A stretch of 64,000 bases of DNA from Croceimicrobium hydrocarbonivorans (GCF_014524565.1 NZ_CP060139.1:620001-684000); one strand, 5' to 3'. Counted from the first letter of the stretch, positions 17,398 to 26,686 are shown. Notes: generated from the sequence alone by a model not told the origin. Numbers and translations: made by a program.

Positions 17398-17415
17398 TTT
17401 CAATATTTTTTGAAA
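17398..17415. promoter_or_regulatory. Palindromic operator candidate, copy 2
   Basis: TTTCAATATTTTTTGAAA differs from the palindrome at 16837 by one base. An extra half-site TTTCAATA lies at 17386-17393. The site ends 16 bases before the start of the first membrane-protein gene. No exact TAnnTTTG box is visible here, only a TATTTTTTG variant inside the palindrome. Confidence 0.65.
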
Positions 17416-17431
17416 GTTTAAAAACAACAAA

Positions 17432-17794
17432 ATGAACTGGCAATGGATTTACATCTTCCTTTATCTCCTGGCCGCGGTATGGATCATCTTCGCGGTAGGC
17501 AGCCACCTCTTTAGAAATGGAGCCCCTTTCCTAAAAACCCTATACCCTGAAAAAGATTTGGACCGCTTTATCAATCGCATGCTCCTAACCGGTTATTACC
17601 TTTTAAACCTAGGCTTCGCCATATATAACCTGGTCCAAAATGAAAGCATCGATAGCTGGGCTGATCTCATCAGGCTCTGGGCCGAAAACATTGGCCTCCT
17701 CTGCCTAATCTTAGGTAGCATCCATTACTCTAATCTCATCGTTCTCTACGCTATTTCAAACTCAAGTTTATCATCTCAAAATCCACAATCATGA
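17432..17794 (+). CDS. Small three-TM membrane protein, paralog of the next gene
   Basis: This is a 120-residue protein of unknown function. Hydrophobic helices lie near residues 5-24, 50-68 and 85-108. It shares a frame of motifs with the next protein: LFRNG versus LFKNG after helix 1, then NRMLLTGYYLLNLGFAIYNL versus NRLFETGFYLLNIGFALWIL. The two are therefore diverged duplicates that may form a heteromer. It follows the regulator by 52 bases with the second operator between them, and its stop overlaps the next start (ATGA), so translation is probably coupled. No catalytic motif is visible. Confidence 0.8.
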   Translation: MNWQWIYIFLYLLAAVWIIFAVGSHLFRNGAPFLKTLYPEKDLDRFINRMLLTGYYLLNLGFAIYNLVQNESIDSWADLIRLWAENIGLLCLILGSIHYSNLIVLYAISNSSLSSQNPQS

Positions 17795-18204
17795 CTCCTA
17801 TTATCGAAAACCCCGATTTCTATACCCTTTGGGCCTATGGTATTTCCATTCCTGTTACCGTAGCACTTACCATCTATGTTTCTCGAAAGCTCTTTAAAAA
17901 CGGTTTGGTTTATATGCGCGATATCTTTCACGGTCGTGAGGAATTAGCCCTAAGCACTAACCGCTTGTTTGAAACCGGTTTCTACCTTCTCAATATTGGC
18001 TTTGCACTCTGGATTCTGGAAATGCACTATCTCGACTCTACCCGCGATTTAGTAGAGTCTCTCAGTCAAAAAGTAGGTGGCTTTAGCATCTATTTAGGGG
18101 TAGTTCTCTTCCTCAATCTCTTCCTTTTCTTCAGAGGAAAAAAAGCGGCTCGAATTAATCGTGAGATTCGGGAACGTCAGCAGCAATTTAAGCCTCAAGT
18201 GTAA
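17791..18204 (+). CDS. Small three-TM membrane protein, paralog of the previous gene
   Basis: This is a 137-residue protein of unknown function with hydrophobic helices near 13-30, 65-83 and 97-114, and a basic C-terminal tail (KKAARINREIRERQQQ) likely to face the cytoplasm. It shares the LF(K/R)NG and TG(F/Y)YLLN(I/L)GFA motifs with the protein encoded just upstream. It overlaps that gene by four bases and is followed three bases later by another membrane-protein gene, so all three probably form one operon under the GbsR-like regulator. Confidence 0.8.
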   Translation: MTPIIENPDFYTLWAYGISIPVTVALTIYVSRKLFKNGLVYMRDIFHGREELALSTNRLFETGFYLLNIGFALWILEMHYLDSTRDLVESLSQKVGGFSIYLGVVLFLNLFLFFRGKKAARINREIRERQQQFKPQV

Positions 18205-18207
18205 ACC

Positions 18208-18972
18208 ATGATTAGCCCTGCTTCTCAAAATGAAAGGTTGGCCCGAAGATTTCGGGTCGCCCTTTCCTTTGTGGCCATGATCCTTTCCACTTTTATCACC
18301 GCCATTCTGAATCGCTTCATTCTTGCAGATAAAGAGGAAATCCTGATTGCCTATTTTCCTCTAATTGGAGGAGCCTTTGTCATTTTTACCTGGCTCATTT
18401 CTGTTTCCTGGCCACTTCTTCTGATTCCCACAAAGTCAGGCTTCTATCGAAAATGGAATGTGCTTTGGTATTCACTTTTGCATGCGGCCCTCATTGGCTT
18501 TAGCTTCTTTGGCGCACTTATTTTCGAGTCTGGCAATTTTGATCTCTTCTACTCCTCTCTGCTTGGTGGACTTTTCACAGGGCTTATTTTTAAAGGTCTA
18601 TTGGAGTGGAACGCTTTGCAGGACTTACTAAACAAGTCTCCCCGATTGCGCTTTACCGCCCTACTCGCTCCTGTGCTATTCTGCTTTTTGTATTACTGGG
18701 CCTTTCCCCATATCAGTCCACAAGCGGCATTCCCCTATATGCCCAAAGAAATACAGCGGGAAATTTTCCTCAGGGAACTCATTCATTTAAAACCAGGTCA
18801 AAGCCTGGATAAATTATATCAGGAACTCCCTTACCGAAATTCCCAAGAAACGGTGGATAGCCTGGGTATACTTTACAATGACCTTCAATTGGGGAAGGAT
18901 ATGATTCATTTTGAAACCCATAATAACACCTTAGTAAAACTGGAGATTAGCAAACAAAAAAAAGCCCGCTAA
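18208..18972 (+). CDS. Multi-pass membrane protein of unknown function
   Basis: The 254-residue protein has hydrophobic segments near residues 15-35, 45-75, 85-105, 112-130 and 148-165, then a soluble C-terminal part of about 80 residues (from YMPKEIQREI) ending KKKAR. It is the third membrane gene of the regulator-linked operon, three bases after its neighbour. Nothing in it identifies a family. The last codons lie inside the hairpin that terminates the convergent icmF transcript. Confidence 0.75.
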   Translation: MISPASQNERLARRFRVALSFVAMILSTFITAILNRFILADKEEILIAYFPLIGGAFVIFTWLISVSWPLLLIPTKSGFYRKWNVLWYSLLHAALIGFSFFGALIFESGNFDLFYSSLLGGLFTGLIFKGLLEWNALQDLLNKSPRLRFTALLAPVLFCFLYYWAFPHISPQAAFPYMPKEIQREIFLRELIHLKPGQSLDKLYQELPYRNSQETVDSLGILYNDLQLGKDMIHFETHNNTLVKLEISKQKKAR

Positions 18973-18980
18973 TGCGGGCT
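18956..18980 (-). terminator. icmF terminator lying inside the 3' end of the opposing gene
   Basis: The stem AGCCCGC/GCGGGCT (18963-18980) has a TAAT loop that holds the stop codon of the plus-strand gene. On the minus strand it is followed by a run of seven T residues, so it should end icmF transcription. Confidence 0.8.
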
Positions 18981-19005
18981 CTAGATAATAGTCGATAATC
19001 CTTTC

Positions 19006-22000
19006 TTACATATTTCTGCGGTACTGTCCACCTACCTCAAATAAGGCAGTAGTAATCTGTCCCAGACTACAGAACTTAGTAGCTTCCATCAATACCTCGA
19101 ACATATTCTCATTATTGATAGCCGCTTGTTGCAATTTCGATAACCAGATTTTTGCCTGATCTGCATTGCGCTCATGCAATTCATTCAGGTTTTGAATCTG
19201 CTGCTCCTTCTCTTCCTTGGTGGCACGAATTACCTCTCCTGGAGTAGTGGTTGGAGATCCTTCTGAACTCAAGAAAGTATTCACCCCGATAATGGGCATT
19301 TCGCCATTATGCTTCAAGGTTTCGTAGTACAAGCTTTCTTCCTGGATTTTACCGCGCTGATACATGGTTTCCATGGCGCCTAATACGCCTCCCCTTTCGG
19401 TAATACGATCAAATTCGCTCAATACCGCTTCTTCAACCAAATCAGTTAAATCTTCAATAATGAAGCTTCCTTGAATCGGATTTTCATTTTTCGCTAATCC
19501 CAATTCCTTGTTGATAATCAACTGAATGGCCATGGCCCGACGAACACTTTCCTCGGTAGGAGTAGTAATGGCCTCATCATAAGCATTGGTATGCAGTGAA
19601 TTACAGTTATCATAAATCGCGTACAGGGCCTGTAAGGTGGTACGGATATCATTAAACTGAATTTCCTGTGCATGGAGCGATCTACCTGAGGTTTGAATGT
19701 GATACTTCAACATTTGAGCACGAGAATTTGCCCCGTACTTATGCTTTAAGGCCTTAGACCATATCCGACGAGCTGCACGCCCGATTACGGCATATTCAGG
19801 ATCAATTCCATTACTGAAGAAGAAACTCAAGTTTGGGCCGAAATCGTTAATGTCCATACCCCGACTTAAATAGTACTCTACATAGGTAAAGCCATTGGCC
19901 AAGGTGAAGGCCAATTGGGTAATCGGATTGGCACCGGCCTCAGCAATGTGGTAGCCAGAGATGGATACCGAATAGAAATTCCGAACCTTATTATTGATGA
20001 AGCTTTCTTGCACATCACCCATCAGCCTTAAGGCAAATTCGGTGGAGAATATACAGGTGTTCTGAGCTTGATCTTCTTTTAAGATATCCGCTTGCACCGT
20101 ACCTCTAACCACGGATAAGGTCTTGGCTCGAATGCCAGCATACACCTCAGGATCTAATACCTGATCGCCCGTAAGGCCTAGAAGCATTAATCCCAGACCA
20201 TTATTGCCTTTTGGCAGATGACCTTTTACCGCTACTCCAGAAAGTACATTTTCTTCAATACGATCCTTGGGACTGTTTTTAGGAAGTCCTTCGTAAAATG
20301 GTCGGCTTATACCCTGATCATCGTAAAGTTCCTTAAACTTGGCCTCTACCTGAGCTTCCAAGCCATTTTCGCGAATGTAAATTTCACATTGCTGGTCAAC
20401 GGCAGCATTCATAAAGAAAGCCAAAAGCATGGGCGCCGGACCATTAATGGTCATACTTACGGAAGTAGTAGGCTCACTTAAATTAAAGCCGGAATACAGT
20501 TTTTTAGCATCCGATAAATTACAGATACTTACCCCTGAGTTACCAATCTTCCCGTAAATATCCGGACGGTAATCCGGATCATTACCATATAAAGTAACCG
20601 AGTCGAAGGCGGTACTTAATCGAGCGGCCGGCATATCCTGACTCACATAGTGGAATCGACGGTTAGTACGCTCAGGACCTCCTTCTCCAGCAAACATTCG
20701 GGTAGGATCTTCTCCGGTTCTTTTAAAAGGATAGATGCCCGCGGTATAAGGGAATTCTCCGGGAACATTTTCCTGAAGATTCCAGCTTAATAGATCGCCC
20801 CAAGCCTGATAGCGTGGCAGTGAAACCTTTGGAATCATATTATGAGAGAGAGATTCTGTATGAGTTTCAATGCGGATTTCCTTTCCACGAACGCTAAAGG
20901 AGTACACCTCATCTTTATAGCGCTTCACTTTGGATTCCCAAGCCTTAATGATATCCCAATTATGGGGATCCAAATCCTTCTTGATCTCCTGGAATTTATC
21001 CACTAACTCCTTTAAGGTACCCTCTGTATCTACTGTAGCGTGTTCATCTGCCAGTAAATTAGGACCGCCAAAGCTGAGTATTGCCTGATATAATCCATAA
21101 AGCTTCTGGGCCACTTCCGCTTCTTTCTGCACCTTTTGATCGTAGCCGCGGTTGTTTTCTGAAATTTCGGATAGGTAGCGCGTGCGATTGGGTGGGATGA
21201 TGTAAATCTTCTCACTCATTTCACCACTGCTCTTGAAGTCGCTTTTTAAGTGCTTAGCGCCCGCTTTTTCTACCAATGCATCCATTATAGCACGATAGAG
21301 AGCATTGGTTCCCGGATCGTTAAACTGGCTAGCTATGCTACCAAATACCGGCATATCATCTGGGTCTTTATCCCAAAGGTTATGGTTGCGCTGGTACTGC
21401 TTCTTCACATCGCGCAAAGCATCCAGTGCTCCTCGCTTATCAAATTTGTTTAGAGCAATCAGATCGGCAAAATCGAGCATATCGATTTTCTCCAATTGGG
21501 TAGCGGCTCCATATTCAGGAGTCATCACATACAATGAAACATCGCTGTGTTCCAAAATCTCAGTATCACTTTGTCCGATACCTGAAGTTTCCAATACGAT
21601 TAAATCGTAGTCAGCCGCTTTTAAAATATTAATAGCCTCCTGCACATGTTTACTCAATGCCAAATTACTTTGACGAGTAGCTAGGGAGCGCATATAAACG
21701 CGGTCATTACGAATGGCATTCATACGAATACGGTCGCCCAATAAAGCACCTCCGGTTTTCCGCTTGGAAGGGTCTACCGATACAATGGCCATGGTTTTTT
21801 CTGGATGGTCCATCAAGAAGCGACGTACCAATTCATCCACCAGAGAACTCTTACCTGCACCACCGGTTCCAGTAATTCCCAATACGGGGCTTTTCGATTC
21901 TGCTGCTAATTGATCTACTTGATCCAATACATCACGATGTAGATCCATATTGTTTTCTGCAGCGGAAATAAGGCGGGCAATATCCGGTTTCGATTGACTC

Positions 22001-22476
22001 TTAAGATGATTTAATTCACCATTAAGCTTTGTTCCGGTGGGGAAATCGCATTGTTGGATCATATCATTGATCATGCCTTGCAATCCTAAGGCACGGCCAT
22101 CATCCGGAGAATAGATACGGTCAATTCCGTATTCGTGCAATTCTTTGATTTCTTCGGGTAGAATTACTCCACCGCCACCACCAAATATCTTGATATGTGG
22201 CGCACCTTTCTCCTTCAGGAGATCGTGCATGTACTTGAAATATTCGATATGTCCACCTTGATAGGAAGTCATGGCAATAGCCTGTGCATCTTCTTGAATA
22301 GCGGTATTCACCACTTCTTCAACCGAGCGATCGTGGCCTAAATGGATTACTTCACAGCCGGTAGCTTGAATAATCCGTCGCATAATATTGATAGCTGCAT
22401 CATGACCATCAAATAATGAGGCCGCAGTTACAATGCGAACTTTGTTTTTAGGAGTATATGGAGCAATGTCTTGCAT
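19006..22476 (-). CDS. icmF: Fused isobutyryl-CoA mutase (IcmF-type): B12 domain, G-protein chaperone, mutase
   Basis: This 1156-residue fusion has three parts. The cobalamin-binding domain (about 12-145) has DGHDAA at 23-28, with H25 as the expected lower cobalt ligand, and a GGGGG segment near 99-103. The MeaB-like GTPase domain has a P-loop GTGGAGKS at 203-210. The acyl-CoA mutase TIM barrel fills roughly 560-1100. Length and order match IcmF, which interconverts isobutyryl-CoA and n-butyryl-CoA (some members act on pivalyl- or isovaleryl-CoA) using adenosylcobalamin and reactivates itself through the GTPase domain. A classical methylmalonyl-CoA mutase subunit is encoded at 63297, so this is a separate enzyme. 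Confidence 0.92.
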   Translation of the reverse strand: MQDIAPYTPKNKVRIVTAASLFDGHDAAINIMRRIIQATGCEVIHLGHDRSVEEVVNTAIQEDAQAIAMTSYQGGHIEYFKYMHDLLKEKGAPHIKIFGGGGGVILPEEIKELHEYGIDRIYSPDDGRALGLQGMINDMIQQCDFPTGTKLNGELNHLKSQSKPDIARLISAAENNMDLHRDVLDQVDQLAAESKSPVLGITGTGGAGKSSLVDELVRRFLMDHPEKTMAIVSVDPSKRKTGGALLGDRIRMNAIRNDRVYMRSLATRQSNLALSKHVQEAINILKAADYDLIVLETSGIGQSDTEILEHSDVSLYVMTPEYGAATQLEKIDMLDFADLIALNKFDKRGALDALRDVKKQYQRNHNLWDKDPDDMPVFGSIASQFNDPGTNALYRAIMDALVEKAGAKHLKSDFKSSGEMSEKIYIIPPNRTRYLSEISENNRGYDQKVQKEAEVAQKLYGLYQAILSFGGPNLLADEHATVDTEGTLKELVDKFQEIKKDLDPHNWDIIKAWESKVKRYKDEVYSFSVRGKEIRIETHTESLSHNMIPKVSLPRYQAWGDLLSWNLQENVPGEFPYTAGIYPFKRTGEDPTRMFAGEGGPERTNRRFHYVSQDMPAARLSTAFDSVTLYGNDPDYRPDIYGKIGNSGVSICNLSDAKKLYSGFNLSEPTTSVSMTINGPAPMLLAFFMNAAVDQQCEIYIRENGLEAQVEAKFKELYDDQGISRPFYEGLPKNSPKDRIEENVLSGVAVKGHLPKGNNGLGLMLLGLTGDQVLDPEVYAGIRAKTLSVVRGTVQADILKEDQAQNTCIFSTEFALRLMGDVQESFINNKVRNFYSVSISGYHIAEAGANPITQLAFTLANGFTYVEYYLSRGMDINDFGPNLSFFFSNGIDPEYAVIGRAARRIWSKALKHKYGANSRAQMLKYHIQTSGRSLHAQEIQFNDIRTTLQALYAIYDNCNSLHTNAYDEAITTPTEESVRRAMAIQLIINKELGLAKNENPIQGSFIIEDLTDLVEEAVLSEFDRITERGGVLGAMETMYQRGKIQEESLYYETLKHNGEMPIIGVNTFLSSEGSPTTTPGEVIRATKEEKEQQIQNLNELHERNADQAKIWLSKLQQAAINNENMFEVLMEATKFCSLGQITTALFEVGGQYRRNM

Positions 22477-22496
22477 AGCGCATTTTTTGAGTAGCG

Positions 22497-22504
22497 CAAA
22501 TTTA
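22497..22504 (-). promoter_or_regulatory. Candidate -7 box (TAAATTTG) of icmF
   Basis: The minus strand reads TAAATTTG, a match to TAnnTTTG, 20 bases before the icmF ATG. No TTG is seen at the usual -33 distance. Confidence 0.4.
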
Positions 22505-22562
22505 ATAAAGCAAGGGGGAGCAGCATCATACTTATTGAAACATCGCTTTTGCTCATGAGCGC

Positions 22563-22592
22563 TTGCTATTCTTGAGTTCCCTGCTACCTTTG
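22563..22592 (+). promoter_or_regulatory. Bacteroidota-type promoter of the small secreted protein
   Basis: TTG at 22563-22565, a 19-bp spacer and TACCTTTG at 22585-22592 give a full match to the TTG/TAnnTTTG pattern. The box lies inside the longest possible reading frame, which rules out the upstream TTG start and supports the ATG at 22608. Confidence 0.65.
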
Positions 22593-22607
22593 AGAAAAAT
22601 TCGAGGC

Positions 22608-23021
22608 ATGCGTGTTTGGCTTTTAGTCTTTCTTCTCCTGGGTTTAGGCCTAAAAGGACAAGAAAGACAGGTAATTCCTATTGAAACCTTTCCTATAAAT
22701 GCGAAGGTGCTGTTCACCTTGCAAGGCACAGACGATCGTGCGGTTCTACGCATAGAAAAAGTAGATCCTAACCCCTATGGAATTGAAATTGGTGATACGC
22801 TTCTATTCACCTTTTATTGGAGCACACAGGCTGTTAAGAGTGATTTAGCCACCTTCCCAGGTGTGGGTGCGGGTGATGAAATTAGCGTTCGGATCAGTGT
22901 AAAGCGCAGCCCATTAAATGGCAGTTATCAATACACTGCTTATCATTATAAAAACCGATCTCGGCTTAAGCCTGAAGCAAATAGGCAGGAAGCTCTGACC
23001 AATGACGAATCTCCAAAGTAG
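22608..23021 (+). CDS. Small secreted protein of unknown function
   Basis: The 137-residue protein begins with a signal peptide ([18 protein letters not shown]). The mature part looks beta-rich ([29 protein letters not shown] style strands) and resembles no family I recognise. A longer frame starts at 22563, but the promoter -7 box lies within it, so I start at 22608. It is divergent from icmF. Its last 56 bases overlap the 3' end of the convergent HAD phosphatase gene, so the two transcripts would be antisense there. Confidence 0.7.
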   Translation: MRVWLLVFLLLGLGLKGQERQVIPIETFPINAKVLFTLQGTDDRAVLRIEKVDPNPYGIEIGDTLLFTFYWSTQAVKSDLATFPGVGAGDEISVRISVKRSPLNGSYQYTAYHYKNRSRLKPEANRQEALTNDESPK

Positions 23022-23673
23022 GTTTCTCATTATGGCTTTCCCCTTGGGGATTATAATAAACCTGGTCTATTCCCGTATTGCGGGCGCCTAATATATCCAC
23101 TTGGAGATTATCACCTATCATCAGGGAATTCTTTCGATTGGCACCGGCCTCTTTTAATGCACTTACAAAAATCTTGGACTCGGGCTTATTAACCCCCAAG
23201 GTATCGCTGCACATTAAAACTTCAAAAAATGGCGCCAAGCCACTACCCTGCAATTTCACTTTTTGGGTTTCTTCAAAGCCATTGGTAATGATATGCATAG
23301 TAAAATGCTCTTTCAATTCGCTTAACATCTCTAAGGTACCTGGCATTAAGGCCGTTTTTTGGGGAGCCAGGCTCATATACTCCTCTTCAAATTTAGCGAT
23401 GACCAGCTCGTCTAAGGGTCCAAAACTGTGAAAGGCCTTTTGGAAACGTTGATGGCGTAATTCCGCTTTGCTCACTTTTCCTTCGCGATACAATTTCCAA
23501 AGGGCATCATTAATTTGATAATAGGCCTTTAAGAAATCCTGTACCGGCGCATTAAGCTGATGCTCCAAATCATAGCGTTGGTATAAATCCAGCAATGCTT
23601 CTTGCGAATTGGTTTCGAAGTCCCAAAGGGTGTGATCTAAATCAAAAAAGAGATGTTGGTATTTGCTTTTCAT
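22966..23673 (-). CDS. YjjG-family HAD (pyrimidine) nucleotidase
   Basis: The 235-residue HAD hydrolase has motif I FDLDHTLWDF (10-19; both catalytic Asp present), motif II around IITNGFEE, the motif III lysine in NKPESKIF, and motif IV GDN..DI.GA. The DHTLWDF signature and a helical cap from about residue 20 are typical of the YjjG/YfnB noncanonical pyrimidine nucleotidases, which dephosphorylate 5'-nucleotides. It overlaps the upstream GNAT-like gene by four bases (ATGA), so it is the last gene of a minus-strand operon with radC and a deacetylase. Confidence 0.85.
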   Translation of the reverse strand: MKSKYQHLFFDLDHTLWDFETNSQEALLDLYQRYDLEHQLNAPVQDFLKAYYQINDALWKLYREGKVSKAELRHQRFQKAFHSFGPLDELVIAKFEEEYMSLAPQKTALMPGTLEMLSELKEHFTMHIITNGFEETQKVKLQGSGLAPFFEVLMCSDTLGVNKPESKIFVSALKEAGANRKNSLMIGDNLQVDILGARNTGIDQVYYNPQGESHNEKPTLEIRHWSELPAYLLQA

Positions 23674-24590
23674 CGGCGAAAGCTGGACAAAGGCCAGGGT
23701 AAACGGTTTAAATACAAACGAGGATATTGAACTTCCTGCGCACCAAAAGAGGCATAAAAACGCGCCAATCCTGCTTGCTTCGATCCTTCAAAATCCAGGA
23801 TCTTAAATTTCTCGGAATGGAAGATTATATACTCATTAATTAAATGCGCCATGGCATTGGAGTTTTTCCCATAGTCTGAAGTAGCGGAAAAAAGGAAAAT
23901 GCTTCGCTCGCGATACTGCAAGAAAAAAGCCCCTGCCACTAATTGATTAGGACCACCATAAAGGGTATAAATCTGAGCAAGGCCCTTATGCATTAATTGA
24001 AAGAGCAATTTTTTAAAATCACGATAAAAGGCTTCCGGCAGTTTTAATTCCTCACCTTGATTTTCGCGAAAGAGCTTGAGTAAAACATCCGGTCCATCGT
24101 TTTCAAATAACTCAAAATTCTCCTTGGAGCTTTTCTTGAGCTTACGCCGAAGATTGGTGTTAAAGCCCTGGTAGATCTTTTCGTAGGAGCGCCCCATTTC
24201 CAAGAGCAAATTGGGCTGGGCTTGAAATTGCCAACTGGTTTTGGAGTTGATCTCCAATTTCTGGCCTTCATTGAGGTAGATATCCGCAAAGCGAACTTGT
24301 CGTGATAATTCGGCTAAAAAGGAAGCGATTACCTCATCACTTAATTCCTTCTTGCTGTAAATTCCTAATTGTTGGATGCCATAGGGACGGTAATAATATT
24401 TCTGCCCCCATTTACGGCGATAGGGCAAGGGCCAAACGGCATCGTAATCGTCGAGAACCAAGCATTCCCACTGCTCACATACTGAATTGAGATACCAGGA
24501 ATGTGCATAGGGCAAACTGGAGGCATCTCTTTGTACACAGCTATCGTACTTTTTTAAGTCGAGATAAGATTGCGAGCGCAACTGAATCAT
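23670..24590 (-). CDS. FemAB/GNAT-like acyltransferase
   Basis: The 306-residue protein resembles FemAB-like or BioF2-like GNAT proteins: a central LLLEMGRSYEKIYQGFNTNLRRKLKKS segment, followed by VAGAFFLQYRERSIFLFSATSDYGKNSNAMAHLINEYI and a DFEGSKQAGLARFYASFGA block, which are typical of acyltransferases acting on cell-wall or polysaccharide precursors. It overlaps both neighbours by four bases. With a polysaccharide-deacetylase-like gene directly upstream, a role in modifying a surface glycan is likely but not shown. Confidence 0.7.
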   Translation of the reverse strand: MIQLRSQSYLDLKKYDSCVQRDASSLPYAHSWYLNSVCEQWECLVLDDYDAVWPLPYRRKWGQKYYYRPYGIQQLGIYSKKELSDEVIASFLAELSRQVRFADIYLNEGQKLEINSKTSWQFQAQPNLLLEMGRSYEKIYQGFNTNLRRKLKKSSKENFELFENDGPDVLLKLFRENQGEELKLPEAFYRDFKKLLFQLMHKGLAQIYTLYGGPNQLVAGAFFLQYRERSIFLFSATSDYGKNSNAMAHLINEYIIFHSEKFKILDFEGSKQAGLARFYASFGAQEVQYPRLYLNRLPWPLSSFRR

Positions 24591-25891
24591 ACTGCCGCTT
24601 TCACCATTTTTTCGAAAATCTCATTCCAGCCTTCCCATTCCGCTTCTTTCTCACTATAAATACGATTATGCCAAATAGGAATTAGCTCACCACCATATTT
24701 ACGATAGGTTTCGATATAGTATTCAATAATGGGCCAGGCATCGGCTGGCTTTTGCTTGAGATAATAAATAAAGGTGCCATCCATAAAAGGAAAGGGATGA
24801 ATAAGCAGTGGGGTTTCAATCTCCTGCTCCAAATCGTAAAAACGAAAGGGGGTACAAATTCCAGCTCTAAAGCCGTGCTCCGAGGCATAGCCCATGGAAT
24901 AATCATCCGTTAATTCCAATTGTAAAAGATTCCGATAGGTACTAGGGAATTTGAGTTTTAGGAAATGCTGGCGACTCTTGGTAATGTCCTTTTTCAGTAC
25001 TCTTTGCAAGGCTGTTATTTCTTCTTCCAGCCAATCGTAATTATCATTAGAACGGTAAGAAGGATGAATGCCCATTTCGCAGAAATCTGCTATTCCCTTC
25101 AAATAGCGTTGCAAGCGGGTACTATAGCGAGTGAGACTACGGTCGTATTGGCCCATTCGCCCAAATAAGGCAAAGTATATAGTTTGGAATTTATACTTCT
25201 CCTGTAAAGAGAGTACAAAATCGAAGGTATCAAATGGATCCTTCTCCCCTATAAAAATACAACGACTGCGGGCCAGTACTCTTCTGAAATTTAGAGATAT
25301 AATATCCTGAAGATAGCCTCCCAAAGCTCTAAAGATACCTTTCCCTAAAAAGGCCGCTGCATTATCAATATCTACCGAATTGTAAAACTGATACTGGGGT
25401 TTCTTAAACTCAATACTGGGGTTTTGCTCTTTGAGAAGATCGGCAATTATTTCGGCCCAGGCATTAACCAGAGGAATGGATAAGGCATCTATTTTATAGA
25501 GAATAGACTCTTGGGCTGGAAAACGCAAATGCTCATCCGGTATAAAAGGCATATACTCCTCATAGCGACTCACCAAATAAAAGGAGGCAGCTAAAGGATC
25601 GAAAGGTAAATGAGATTGCTGAGAGCTTTGAAACAGAGTTGGCACTCCCTTGTATTGCCCTGGTTTAAGCTCTTGTTCGGAAATATCGGTTTCAAACAAA
25701 AGATGAGCGCACTGCAAATAAATTCCACTCTGCAAGAAATCTCTTGAGTAGTTGATTTTCGGTAAAGTGGATAGAAGATATTCCTCTTTATCATGAGTAA
25801 AACGCAATTCGAGGCCCAGCAAATTCTGGAATACAAGTCGCGCTACATAGCGTATACGCGGGCTCATTGCGGTGGTGTATAAGAGGATCAT
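24587..25891 (-). CDS. Polysaccharide deacetylase-like protein (DUF7033 type)
   Basis: The 434-residue protein has an N-terminal region of about 130 residues of the type that precedes polysaccharide deacetylases in Bacteroidota, with FDPLAASFYLVSRYEEY, then a NodB-like half. Visible marks are NSVDIDNA (likely motif with metal-binding Asp), MGIHPSYRSND (motif with His) and LIHPFPFMDGT late. There is no signal peptide, so it probably acts in the cytoplasm. It lies 28 bases after radC and overlaps the next gene by four bases. The substrate is unknown. Confidence 0.72.
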   Translation of the reverse strand: MILLYTTAMSPRIRYVARLVFQNLLGLELRFTHDKEEYLLSTLPKINYSRDFLQSGIYLQCAHLLFETDISEQELKPGQYKGVPTLFQSSQQSHLPFDPLAASFYLVSRYEEYMPFIPDEHLRFPAQESILYKIDALSIPLVNAWAEIIADLLKEQNPSIEFKKPQYQFYNSVDIDNAAAFLGKGIFRALGGYLQDIISLNFRRVLARSRCIFIGEKDPFDTFDFVLSLQEKYKFQTIYFALFGRMGQYDRSLTRYSTRLQRYLKGIADFCEMGIHPSYRSNDNYDWLEEEITALQRVLKKDITKSRQHFLKLKFPSTYRNLLQLELTDDYSMGYASEHGFRAGICTPFRFYDLEQEIETPLLIHPFPFMDGTFIYYLKQKPADAWPIIEYYIETYRKYGGELIPIWHNRIYSEKEAEWEGWNEIFEKMVKAAV

Positions 25892-25919
25892 GCAGCAAAG
25901 ATAAGGAGGTGATTATGGA

Positions 25920-26618
25920 TTAAAGCTCCCCCTCATCACTATAACTGAAATATCCTGATTCGGTTATGATCAAGTGATCTAAAACCTTAATAACCAATAA
26001 TTCGCCGGCGGCTTTCATTTGTTGAGTTAAGCGATCATCTGAAGCACTGGGACGGAGTGCTCCGCTAGGATGATTATGAGCCAGAATAATCCCAGTGCTC
26101 TGCAATCTCAAGGCAATCTGAAACACCTCACGAGGATCAGCGGTGGTGCCACTTAAGCCTCCTTTACTAATACGCTGTTGAGCTAAGACCTGATTGCGAT
26201 TATTGAGAAAAAGGACCCAAAATTCTTCATGCCTTAAATCCGACAATTTCGATTTAAGTACAGAATAAGCATCTGAGCTTGAGGATACCATTTTTCTTTG
26301 CAGGGCGCCTGCCAATTCGCGGCGCCTGCCTAATTCGAGCGCTGCTTGCAATCGCACTGCTTTGGCCGGTCCCACTCCTTCGAAGCCTTCAAGATCATCT
26401 ATGCTCAAGCGTGAAAACTCCAAAAGATTATGGCTCACCGATTCTAATATATGGCGTGAAATATCTAGGGCCGATTGCCCGGTTTTTCCACTACCCATTA
26501 ATATACTGAGTAGCTCAGCATCGCTTAATGCAGATGGGCCCTTGTTAATCATTTTAGCTCTGGGCTGATCATCTTCCGACCAATCTTTAATTGCACGACC
26601 ATAAACGGAGCTGCCCAT
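25920..26618 (-). CDS. radC: RadC-family JAB/MPN-domain protein
   Basis: The 232-residue protein is full length for the family. An N-terminal helix-hairpin-helix-like region (DDLEGFEGVGPAKAVRLQAALELGRR, about 74-100) precedes the MPN+/JAB metalloprotease-like domain, with HNHPSG and a downstream S/D pair (SASDDRL) forming the JAMM motif. It was once called a DNA repair protein; its biochemical role remains unclear. It is the first gene of a minus-strand operon with the deacetylase-like, GNAT-like and HAD genes. It is separated from the upstream YceI gene by a terminator. Confidence 0.9.
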   Translation of the reverse strand: MGSSVYGRAIKDWSEDDQPRAKMINKGPSALSDAELLSILMGSGKTGQSALDISRHILESVSHNLLEFSRLSIDDLEGFEGVGPAKAVRLQAALELGRRRELAGALQRKMVSSSSDAYSVLKSKLSDLRHEEFWVLFLNNRNQVLAQQRISKGGLSGTTADPREVFQIALRLQSTGIILAHNHPSGALRPSASDDRLTQQMKAAGELLVIKVLDHLIITESGYFSYSDEGEL

Positions 26619-26634
26619 ATCTTTTGTCCGAAAA

Positions 26635-26665
26635 TAAAAAAGGCCCCTGTGATAACAGAGGCCTT
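26635..26665 (-). terminator. Terminator of the YceI lipoprotein gene
   Basis: On the minus strand the stem AAGGCC..CTGT/ACAG..GGCCTT has a four-base loop and one internal C/A mismatch, and is followed by a run of T residues. It lies about 22 bases past the YceI stop and just before the radC start. Confidence 0.8.
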
Positions 26666-26686
26666 ATATATTTAAGAAACGCTTTT

